A stretch of 64,000 bases of DNA, taken from assembly GCA_004009845.1 (NCBI GenBank), contig RMBW01000081.1, positions 62,001-126,000 on the forward strand. Direction: 5' to 3'. The position numbers and the translations under genes were made by a program. Positions 1 to 9,678 of this stretch are shown here, piece by piece. A model generated the notes under the pieces. The model had not been told where the DNA came from and made no database searches. It was given only the letters and a program-made list of their open reading frames with translations. Within the stretch, counting starts at the first letter, position 1. The number at the start of each line of letters is the position of its first letter. Source of the stretch: Davidsoniella eucalypti. Taxonomy: Eukaryota; Ascomycota; Sordariomycetes; Microascales; Ceratocystidaceae.

Positions 1-596
1 GGCTGGTTAGTCAAGGGTTTCCTCAATTGAAGTTTGAAAGGAAAATGTAAACAAACCTTTTCTCCAGCATAGTAGGATGAATAGGAAAATAATGAATTGA
101 TGTAGGAAATATAGTAATGATGAAGGTGTTTTTTTTTCACCGATATAGAAGTTGAGAAATTGTGATCGGATGTAATTTTAAGACCTCCAAATAACAACAA
201 ACAAGATGCTGTTGTACGGGTTAGGTTGTGGAGGGAAACTACCTAGCTGTTATTTATGTCTAATGACCCACATAGTAAAGTGATTAATAAATAAATAAGA
301 GTCAACGTAGATCTTTGTGCGATGAGTTAGTCGCTTCCCCGAATTAGTCGCCGCTTTCATATATCACACGACGCTAAGATTTCAGCTACACCTCTTGCTT
401 TTTTATTACTCTTGATATAAAACTATATAGATGACACACAAAATGTCATTCAGCCGAGCTTGAGTAACAGCTCGAATCATACTACAGCACCAATTCAACG
501 GGAGCTGGGTGATTGGGAGTATGGTGAACCACTGACTAAAATGGACGAAAGCGAGGAGCTGGCTCAGAATGACAAAGATGAGTATTTTCAATGCTT
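1..596. repeat. Inverted repeat arm A (partner 16373-16981)
   Basis: This segment is the reverse complement of 16373-16981. Aligned by eye, positions 1-547 differ by two substitutions and one 13-bp indel (absent here, present in the partner at the place after position 69). Positions 548-573 hold six substitutions, 574-596 match again, and similarity then stops abruptly. The partner arm ends 23 bp before the start codon of a FunK1 kinase gene. The arm reaches the first base of the window, so its true left limit cannot be seen and it may continue into a second FunK1 copy. Confidence 0.95.
421..596 (+). pseudogene. Conserved coding fragment in repeat arm A
   Basis: An open frame runs from an AT-rich stretch ending in a good 3' splice-site context (ACTATATAG at 422-430) into a segment containing the peptide QRELGDWEYGEPLTKM. 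The copy in the other arm has the same frame. Of seven coding differences between copies, four are synonymous (GAG/GAA twice, CTG/CTA, GAC/GAT), which suggests the frame was once translated. After 596 the two copies diverge completely; here the frame stops at 652-654. I do not recognise the family. The likeliest reading is an exon or remnant of a gene divergent from the FunK1 gene, truncated by the duplication breakpoint. Confidence 0.45.
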
Positions 597-1890
597 AACG
601 TCGCTGACAATATTCGTCTCTATCTGGTTGGAAATCAAGCGTGTAGTAAAGTAGGCTGTGATGATCATTGGTAATGTTGTGCTTAGATTTCCAATTAAGA
701 TTAAGAATAACTCTAGTCTATATAAGCAAAGGATATGTATATATATATATATATATATATATGCAATAATGAACGTGAATGTAGAGCTAAGCTTCCGAGG
801 CCATGCTACTGTTGATGGGCTATGCTAGGTGGTTGCTAAACATGTCAAATGCCAAAACATATGGAATACAGCTATTGATTGGTTTTCAAAGGCTAACTTT
901 GACGCTTCGATCGAGCGAACACAAGCTTCTCAATACTTGAAGGTTAGCTGCACTAATGTATTTTACACAACTATGTCTAGCAGATAAAACACTCGTGATA
1001 GTTTATATGCTGTACTACATATTAATAAACATCTTCATAGCTCTATAGCTCCATAAGATAAATGAATTAAAAAAAAAAAGTATATCCGACCCTAATAATA
1101 TGGGCCCGTATACTAATCTATTAGTACAATTTCATTGCTATGTTTTGATACATGGCTTTTTTCTAGTCTTTTTTTAGAAGGCGGTATTTCGTGCATACGG
1201 TTGTAGTCGTAGAGTTGCATAGCCCATAGAATCATCATAAAGGTTTACCGAGAAGAAACATCAATGTATGATTCTCGGGGTTTTTTTTTTCAACCTGTTG
1301 GATTCCGTTCATAAAGAACAAGCGAAGAAAGGTAAAAAAAAATTAAAAAAATTCGTCGAAACCAAAAAAATTAAGCGAATGCAAAGTTCCAGGTTAGCGG
1401 CTAGAACCTTTATGGCATGACATTCAAAAGATCAATGCTTGCAAGGCCTTTAACGGTATTATTATAGACAACAGCAAATATAGCATGTATGCTTTACTTT
1501 ACAGTGAGTTTTCACGATTTCATGTCTTGGGACAAAAAGTCCGAATAAATGTTGTGTGCACGAGCTAGGTAGATCTATTCATTATCCATAACCATCCGTG
1601 TATATCAAAACGTGTGAACTCTAGAGCCAATCGACTCGTTTCCAAATATGGTATCAATTCCCGTCAAAACATGTGAAAAAAATATACAGCCTATCCTTTT
1701 ATTGCCTTCTCGCAAATTTCCACGCCCTTATTTTTTGTTGATCGAGAGCCAGCTAGTATTCTATTTGGGGCTCCTCGCCATTTTTGGTGGTCATTTTTTG
1801 CCTTCTTGTTGTCTACCTTCCTCTTTAGTGGGACAAAGTCTATACAGTCCGACTCAATGAAGGGTTTTGTAGAGTAGGATGGTGAACCGT
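597..1890. other. Gene-free AT-rich region
   Basis: No supported gene. It contains an (AT)n microsatellite at about 737-762, several A/T homopolymers and only short ORFs without recognisable content. It lies between the repeat arm and the 3' end of the SET/NAP chaperone gene. Confidence 0.7.
737..762. repeat. AT dinucleotide microsatellite
   Basis: About 13 uninterrupted TA/AT units, directly visible. It is just outside the breakpoint of inverted repeat arm A. Confidence 0.9.
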
Positions 1891-2900
1891 CTATTCGGCC
1901 ATCTCCTCATCCTCATCCTCGGTCTCGAAGTCAAGGTCGCTCATGTTTTCAATGTCCTGAGCGTTGGTGAAGTACTTGATGGCGTTGGGGTATAGGTCAT
2001 CGGCTAGGCAGATGGCAAGTTCACCACCACCGGGGAAGATATCGAACTCGTGGTCATCATCATCATCCTCCTCCTCTTCCTCAGTCTCGGCAGGCTTCTC
2101 CTCCTTCTTTCCGGCACGGCGAGCGGCCAGACGGGCCTTTTCCTCCTTGTGCTCAGCATCGGAGATGAAGCGACCGCGGTAACCGAACCAGGCGAAGAAG
2201 CTAACACCACCAGCGGCGTTGCTCTCCAGATTCTTCATCAAGGCAGCCTCGTTCTCGGTGGCGGACTCGGGCTTGGCGGCGCCGCTGGCAGCACGGGCGA
2301 CATCTTCATCGTAGATCTTCTTGGCCAGGTCGAGCAGACCCTCAGTCAGGTCCTTGCCCTCCTTCCAGTTGATAGTGACAGGCTCGGAGATGAAGCCGTT
2401 CCAGTCACCCTTGCCGCAGCGGAAGTAGAACTTCTTCTCAATGATCTTATCACTGAAGTACTCGTTCTCGCGGAAAGCAAAGGTGAACTTGATAGAGCGA
2501 GGCTCACCCATGCCAGAGTCGCCACCCTCGATCTCGAAGTGGTTGACCTTGATAGACTCCAGAGAGGACATGAGGGCAGCGGCATCAGTGGGCTGGATGT
2601 ACTCATCGATATCAGGGGGAGCCTGTTCGAGGACTAGAGGCCAGAAGTTGGGAATCTTGGAAATCAGCTCATGGCGCTTCTCGAAAAGATGGCTCTGAAG
2701 AGCGACCTGCTTGCGCACTATTGAAGAGAAGAGGAGTTAGTATTGTATAGTGATGTACTGATGAAAGAAATATATGGAGAGAGAAATCAAGGTATGATAG
2801 GTAACTTACGAATCTCGTTCTCAGTCTCCTCAAACTCGAGCTCGAGATCAGCGAGCTGCTCGAAGGTGATCTCAACGGTCTTCTCGTCAACGGTAGACAT
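1891..2900 (-). CDS. NAP/SET-family histone chaperone (Vps75/SET type)
   Basis: Histone chaperone of the nucleosome assembly protein family, expected to bind H3-H4 in the nucleus; the Vps75 subtype partners the acetyltransferase Rtt109. Two exons, 2810-2900 and 1891-2717, with a 92-bp intron (GTAAGT...ATAG), give 305 residues. The N-terminal helix (about residues 1-60) is the dimerisation coiled coil. The NAP fold follows, with recognisable FYFRCGKGDWNGF and SFFAWFGYRGRF segments. The protein ends in a long acidic tail (five consecutive Asp, then a Glu/Asp-rich C terminus), usual for this family. The length fits SET/Vps75 (about 260-300 aa) better than Nap1 (over 400 aa). The start codon follows a plausible leader. 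The gene diverges from the membrane-protein gene at 4549. Confidence 0.88.
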
Positions 2901-4548
2901 TGTGAAATATTATATGTGGAAAAGAAGATTGGTGTGATGGGTATTAAAGCAGACGCTTAAGAGGCAGGAATGAAAAGAAAAGCAGAGGAACACAAAGGAA
3001 AGAATGCGGGAATGGCTTTAGATATAATGCTAAGACTTGCGAATTACTAGCTAGCAATTGCCAAAGGAGGGGTAGTAGGGGAAGTATTTGCAATGGTTGT
3101 GAAAAAAAGAAAAAAAACACAAGAAAAAAATCTTTCTTTCTTCACGCTCGTTCCTTGCTACTTCCTTCCTTCGTCCTAATCAGAACCGAGAAGAACTCGA
3201 CAGGAACTCAATAACTCAATAGGGACGACCTAATAAAGCCAAAATACCAGTGACCCATTATCGATGCTATCAAATCAAAATTCTCAAATAGGCTGAGACA
3301 TGTAAACAATTGGGCAATGGAGACTACGGCAGCTACGACAACAAGCACAGTAGGAGCCACTGATTCTGGCTAGTCGGTAAACAAATTGCAAGAAGCCCCA
3401 CCTTGGCTAACACACTTGCAGAGAAAAAAAAATCAAATAGATTACCGGGAAAAATGCAAGCTTTTTGTCCTTTTTTCTTTCTTTCTTTTCTTCGGATTTG
3501 CGACTGCGACAAGATTCTTAGCGCCACTTTTAATTGACAAGTAGGAAGTGGAGACCAGCAATGCAAGGAGAAGGCGCCGCCCATAAAATCCGAAGGACTA
3601 GGCGGTCAGACGCGGCAGAATCAAGTGAGTAGCCTTGCTATACGTAAACAGTGATATTGTTCACTTCATTTTCACTATTGATGACTGAGAGGACCGGGCT
3701 TCATGGATCAGTCTCTGATCTCTTTCAGAGCCCAAAAAAGAAACCCTTCTTTCGTTAGGTTCTTTTTATCGAGCATTGCGCTTTCAGAACACCTCGCGCC
3801 GTGGGCTACGAGAGAGCTTGTTTGTTTACTACTACTTCTAACTTGCCAGCGGCATTCTAGCTAATTGCTCTTGTTTGGTGCTATAGAAGTTGTTGCTGTA
3901 AATGCTATCTGATACCAAGTCTCAAATCCTCTCTGTTTATTGCGCCGTGACCTACCTTAGCGCTAACATTGTTTGACTTGAGACTTTCAAATCGATACTC
4001 GATCTTTTGACACTATCAAGATGAGCTGATCTTGCTGGTTACCCTTCAACGAGTTGCTTTTCTTTCTCTTCTTGTCATTCATTCACTTTTTCTTTTGTTC
4101 CCAACTATAATTTGATCTAATATCCCGAAATCAGACATTGTATCTTGTTTTGTATTATTTATTACTGCTTTATTCAAAGACCTATTCTTTTCCAACTCGC
4201 TAATTGTATTCTGGATACGTCATACTGGCTTTCCTTGCTTTCTTTAATCCTCAAGCTCTAGAAGCCATCGAACACAATCTTCAGCACATCATTCGTTTCG
4301 TTATATTTTTCTCATCCACATCTACGTGCCGGATTTCTATATCCCAGGCCGCCCTATATGAGACCTCGTGTCTTGCATTGTTTCAGCCTGGTCCTTTGTT
4401 CGGATACATAGAATAACACCCTCTATTGTTTAATAAGCCGGAATATCTGCTCTTCATTTTTTTTTTCCATCTCAGACATAGTAATCACGGCTTTTAAAGA
4501 CAGATTGGTGTAGGTTAAGTCCTTCCACCAAGGACGCCTACTGCTATC
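2901..4548. promoter_or_regulatory. Divergent intergenic region, SET/NAP and membrane protein
   Basis: 1.65 kb between divergently transcribed genes, so both promoters should lie here. Pyrimidine-rich tracts occur in the second half (about 4060-4220 and 4440-4500), typical of fungal leaders. No ORF with recognisable content. No specific binding site can be assigned with confidence. Confidence 0.5.
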
Positions 4549-5553
4549 ATGGAATATATCGGCGTCGGTCTCCAAGGCTTAGTTGGTCTAGTTGCCAGTA
4601 TACGGCTGCCCCCCGGGTATCTCACTCTAGCTATAGCACGAGCATCATATGCGTATCACGCGGTTACCTATATTCTCTACAGAGTGGTCTACTATGCCGG
4701 TATAAGCACACAGACAAGTCTAACCTACATAGCATCAGTTATCAACTTGCTTCTGAAATTAGCTTCTCTCTCGACAATGCCGGTCCGATACGGACTTACT
4801 ATCCTTCTTCCTATATTAGACTTCCTCTGGCGTGCATTTGTGGTGTTGTGTTCTCCTTTAACGGAAACCGTACTCTACTTTGCAAGTTGGGTACCACTGA
4901 TAGTGTCCTTTCTAGCAGCCTTACAGCCATTATATACTTTTGTAAGTTTTGTGTGCCTAAAACAGGTCAAGCCATCTTTTTATCAGCACGGCCCGTGCTT
5001 TCTATCTAACCGGATCAAGACATATCAGCTAATCATACCATTTACTTGATTCTTCTAGTTCGGAGTCGCCGCGATAGTCGGAATAATTGCCGGTACTGTT
5101 TGCTTTGCAGTATCTTCTATACTCGGCTCGTTATTTGGACTAAATTTACCTGTAACACCAGCTTTACAAGCTCCATCATCAAGTCAGCGACTACACTCTA
5201 TTCAATCATCTACGCCATACCACTCGATGTTGACTGCAGATACTGCCTCTCCATTACGTTTGACACATCAAGCCTTTGACGAGCAACCTAGAGTTCTCCT
5301 TGCTGCAAAAAATCAAGTTCATCAGCATGTTAGGGCTACCACATCCAAAATGCTTTCACCTCCTCTATCACCCACTTTGTCATATAAACATCGTGATACA
5401 GAGTTTGGTGAATATAAATTAAACGATATCCCAGAGGACGAAGAGACGTGGGAGGATCAGAAGCATAACATGTCTGATTTACACGTAAAAGGGCAAAGTC
5501 AAGTTGATCGATTGCAACGACATGTTCGTAAGAAACGAAAACAGGAAACATGA
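4549..5553 (+). CDS. Unnamed multi-pass membrane protein
   Basis: Two exons, 4549-4941 and 5059-5553, joined across a 117-bp intron (GTAAGT...CTAG) in phase 0, give 295 residues. Exon 1 holds hydrophobic stretches around residues 85-105 and 110-131. Exon 2 opens with another (FGVAAIVGIIAGTVCFAVSS), so three or more membrane spans are likely. The C-terminal half is polar and includes MLSPPLSPTLSY, an acidic segment and a very basic end (RHVRKKRKQET), probably cytoplasmic. No enzyme motif is visible. I recall similar uncharacterised proteins with an SPPxSPTLSY-like tail in Pezizomycotina but cannot name a function. The splice is supported by the continued hydrophobic frame and by good donor and acceptor sequences. 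Confidence 0.75.
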
Positions 5554-6043
5554 TCGTCAGCTGTGAAGAACAGATGTAGGGCTGTTGTCGTTTCTTTTGT
5601 TGTTCGTTCGGAGTTCTAAGTTAGTCGATGGTTTCTATATATCTCTTTCTACTTTTCTTTGTATATCTATCCTGGAAGATATTGGTTACAACGTTGGTTT
5701 CACAGTACAACGCATGATAATAATGTTTCGATACTAATATAAAAATTTTCTTAATTTTTTTTTTCCAAGAGAGAAGGGTCTAATTTCCACTCTATATACG
5801 AACGATACTTCTACGGTGTGGCTCTTGTGAACCCCTTTGTTAGATTATATTCTTCTCTGTGAATGACTCGAGATCGAATCTAGCTAATGATGTCGGTGTT
5901 TAATTAGGCGGCAAGACATTAGATACAATGATGCGTGGACTTCTCGAAAAAGTATATGAATACTCGTGTCCCTAATCTAGTTTCACTCTTCTTGGGGGTT
6001 GAAGGAGTTACAGATATATAGTCTTCGAGAGCATTCTACGCCT
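5554..6043. other. 3' flanks of convergent genes
   Basis: About 490 bp between the membrane-protein gene and the open tail of the BUR1 kinase gene. T-rich tracts (for example around 5740-5765) fit 3'-UTR or termination sequence. No ORF of interest. Confidence 0.5.
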
Positions 6044-6589
6044 CTACTGAACTCCGGATTGTTCTCTCATTAACTCGCGGTAGTCCGACTTTTCCGGATC
6101 TGCGACTCGTCGATCTTGGGCCAAGTTACTATTGCGTCTTGGCGGTCTTGCTCGGTCATAGCTGCCTTCTCTATGCCGCGAATGGAAGTGGTCTTCGGAA
6201 TGAAGTTGCGTGTGAGACAGCCTGCGAATACAAGAACGTGAGCGAGAGCGAGATGTCCTTCTGTATTTACTGCCTGGTTTGGATACAGGAGAGTAGTGGC
6301 TAGCCTCCAAATGTCTCTTGAGCGGCAACTCTACAATCGCAGGACGCTTCTCGTCGAAGTTGTCAACTTCTTTGACAACCTCAGATTGTGGCCCTAGCAC
6401 AAACTCTAACGATGATTTATCCTTGATAATTTTACTGGTGGTCATAGTAGCGCTGGTGGCTGCTACGGCTGAATTGCTATTGCTATGCGATATGGTGTCG
6501 TTGCTCGTCCCCTTCATGACTTTGATTTCACGTGAATTCTTTAAACGATCCGGCCGGAACAGATTCATGATGGGCTTCCCCCGGTCATT
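6044..6589 (-). other. In-frame open extension after the BUR1 stop codon
   Basis: The TAG of the BUR1 kinase gene at 6590-6592 is followed in the same frame by 181 sense codons and a second stop at 6044-6046. The extension has an ATG at 6566-6568, seven codons after the TAG. It encodes basic, Ser/Arg-rich sequence (RRTSRSRSRSCIRR and RPPRRNSN) like the low-complexity tail just upstream. It could be a tail extension reached by stop-codon readthrough or by an unrecognised intron, a tail lost through a recent nonsense mutation, a sequencing error, or a separate small gene. I saw no good donor/acceptor pair that removes the TAG. Confidence 0.5.
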
Positions 6590-8332
6590 CTAACGCCGGT
6601 GGGAGTCTCGATCACGATCTCTGTTTTCTCTATCGCGGTCTCTGTCGCGGCCATTGGGGCCAGCGGGACTACGACTACGTGTGTGGTGCTCTCTGCGATC
6701 CCGGTCATCACGATTGTCTCGGTGGCGTCGATCACGATCCCCCCAGTCACGGTCTCGATCGCGACGATCGCGGTCTCTGTCGTTACGGTAGCGGCCACTG
6801 TTGTTATCACGGTTGTAACTTGGCACATACGAGTCTTTGTCATCTCGTCTGTCATTCCAACCGCCGGTACCGCCGGCACCGCTCGCTCCTCGATCCCGTC
6901 TGCGATCTCTGTCGAAATCGCGGTTGGCATCCACCTTGTCGGGAGGCCTTGGTGGAAGGCCACGCTCGCCGCGAGTCCATGCTGGTCGTCTATTACCATC
7001 TCCGTTGGTCGAGCCGTTGCGATCACCGTTTCTGCCATTGCGGTTGTAGTCGCCCGTTTCGTCGGGCCGGCCGACAGCACCGCCCTTGGGCGCAGGCGGT
7101 AGATTGGCCTTGCGATCGTGGAACTTTCTTCGGTCGAGCTCATGGCTTTCTTCAAACATAGGCAGTTCATGGGGTTTAGCAGGCTGTGGTTCGATGTGGA
7201 AATATGGGTGTTTTAAAGCATCGCAGGCGTTGATTCGTGTACGCCAGTTTAGACTTAGTAGCTCCTTAAGCAAGGACACTGCTTGAGCGCCGTGTTCTTT
7301 GAATTTTGTAGCGAGGCAACCTGGACGAACCCGCACGTTGAGATGCTCTCCACCGGGTAAACTACGCCAACCAGGCATATTTGAATCATTAGGGGATCCG
7401 ACAAGATCCCAGATGATTTCGAGCTGGTGGGTGTCGCTCTCGCCCGTCAGGATTGGCTTACCTATCAACATCTCGCCGAAAACACAGCCAACTCCCCAGA
7501 CATCGATGGCAGGAGTGTACTTTCGGAGGCAAAGAAGTAGCTCGGGCGGTCGGTACCATCTCGTGACAACTAGACCAGTATAATCCCGTTCGCCATCGCC
7601 AGCGCCAGCTCCTGGTCTCGGGGTGTGACCAACATAGTGTCTGGCTAGGCCAAAATCGGCTATCTGAAGGATTCCCTGGTTGTTGATCAACAGGTTCGCC
7701 GCTTTCATATCGCGATGTAGAATGTGTGAATCGTGTAGGTAGCGTAGGCCCTCGAGCAATTGTAACATATAGCATTTGATCTGGGGTACTGTAAAAGTGA
7801 TATCGGGATTGTCGAGTAGGCCGGACAGATCGTGATCCATATATGGCGTGATCATGTACATAGAGGGGCGTTTTCTTTTATCGGCTATCAAACAGAAGAG
7901 TCAATAAACAGATGACGTCTTGTTTTTTTGGCTAGAAATCCGACTTACTGGCTCGCTGAGGGTATTCAACCGACATGTCTTCGAGTTTGAGGATGTTGAT
8001 ATGGGACAGCAATTTGAGAAGGCGAATTTCTCGAAGGGCGGTGATTGGGAAACCATCCTTTTCGTTGTGCATGATGATCTTTTTCATGGCGACAACAACG
8101 CCGGTCTTACGCGAACGCGCTTTGTGGACTTCTCTGTGGATGACATTAGCGCTTGTATTCTCTAGAGAGTACATGTTGGGGAATTGAAGATCAAATTGCC
8201 GACATACCCAAAGGTTCCCTCGCCCAGCTTGCCCAGAATCTCCCAGTCGGTGATTTTTGAGCAGCCGATAAAGGCGTTACGCGGCCGCGCATGAGCCTGC
8301 GCATAAGCTAGCTCATCGGCTGAGGCAGCCAT
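6590..8332 (-). CDS. BUR1: CDK9-like kinase Bur1/Sgv1 (elongation CDK)
   Basis: Cyclin-dependent Ser/Thr kinase of the P-TEFb/Bur1 type; it phosphorylates the RNA polymerase II CTD and Spt5 with a cyclin partner in the nucleus. Exons 8208-8332, 7949-8133 and 6590-7884 give 534 residues; introns are 74 and 64 bp. Visible motifs: glycine loop GEGTFGEV (about 38-45), catalytic Lys in AMKK (K59), the PITALRE helix, [18 protein letters not shown], and the activation segment [15 protein letters not shown] with its target Thr. An insertion [11 protein letters not shown] precedes the T-loop, as in fungal Bur1. After the kinase domain come an Arg/Asp-rich tail with many RD/RDR repeats and the end HRR. 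Acceptor CACAG at 8138-8134 is required; an earlier candidate would frameshift. The frame stays open after the TAG (see 6044-6589). Confidence 0.9.
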
Positions 8333-9678
8333 GACTCTAAACGCCGATGGTTGGTCGTAAAGGTCTCGAGTGCTGGCGATCCGATAACTAGAAGGGCATG
8401 AGCTACGCAGAGTCTATTTCAGTCGAAGGTAATATCTCGCTTCAGGCGTCTGCTCAATGCAGGATACGAGTATGTAGTTGATGGTATAGTATGCGTAGTA
8501 ATATGCTAATGATGTAATAGGATGATTAAGGTGCGGTTAAAATACAAGTGGTAGCAATGCAGATGGACGTAGAACAATGATGCGCTTTTCGTTAGATTAA
8601 GGGCCGATGTCAGAGCAGAAAATCAATGGCGCAGAAAGAAGATTCACAAGCGACAAGAGGACTTTTGCGGCAGAGGGAAAAAAGATCGCCAGAGGGCTGA
8701 ATAAATCAATGAATGAGAATGGGTGGGCGGAGAGGAAAGGGAAAGAAATATACGCGACTAAATATAAAATACAAAGTGGATTGAAGCTACAGCAGATTTA
8801 TGTATATATGCGGTTAGTTGCATATCAGTGGTGGCTAAATACATGTATAGAGCATCTAAACTAGCCGTGCTTGTTAGATGCATATTGAAAGCGAGGAAAA
8901 TTATTGATTATAAGAGCTGTAAAATATCAAGTTTCCATTACTTGAATGATGTCATTCTTCATTCTTCGAATTAAATATATGTAACTACATAACTTTTGAA
9001 AGTTATGTGCGTTTTTTCCTTCACACAAAATTTCAATCTAGCGGATGCTGCTCATCGAGCTATTAGCGATAACCTCAGTTATACAAAATTGACATGGGTA
9101 AAAGTCAAACTACTATCTAAAGTTGCTGGCCACCTAGAAGTGAGAAAAAACACAATGGTGGGCAGCATCCTCTCCATATATCTGCTTTCTTACCATCAAT
9201 GGCTATCTGTATAGCAGTAGTAGTCTGTGATACGGCAAAGCCTCGCCGTCGCAATGTTAGTTGCCAGTTTTGTCTGACTAGCGCGTTCCAATCAAGGTTA
9301 TCGTGATGTCTACAAAAGTCAATTGGAGAGCCCGCCTTCATCACGTATACGGAGTACTTGGCGAGGAGTTTGAAATAAAGATTACAAAGTCTTGTGGTAT
9401 ATATGTTCACATTCCACCACAATTCTGTGCCCCACATCCTAGTGGATACTATCTGTATCTTGACCTTTTTAGGAAATCACTTACAACGGCAACAAGGAAG
9501 AGTAGGTGAAATATATTAGCCAGTCTAAGTTGACTAAACAAATATTAGGTAGACGTTAAATATAATCAAATCAAAATGACTAAACAAATACTGTCACAAC
9601 TAGAACATGAACAAATAATAGCCGTAGCAATATTAAATAGTGGTAATTCTTGATTGAATGACTGACGTGAACACATAT
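8333..9678. promoter_or_regulatory. BUR1 promoter region and AACS 3' flank
   Basis: 1.35 kb upstream of BUR1 and downstream of the AACS gene (both on the minus strand). Short ORFs at 8607-8864 and 9117-9437 lack homology or compositional support. Nothing else recognised. Confidence 0.45.

Noticed and set aside
2050..2637. 195-codon plus-strand frame
   Set aside because: Antisense to the SET/NAP chaperone, with Leu runs from its acidic tail.
6565..7170. Overlapping long frames on both strands
   Set aside because: By-products of the RD/RDR codon repeats in the BUR1 tail.
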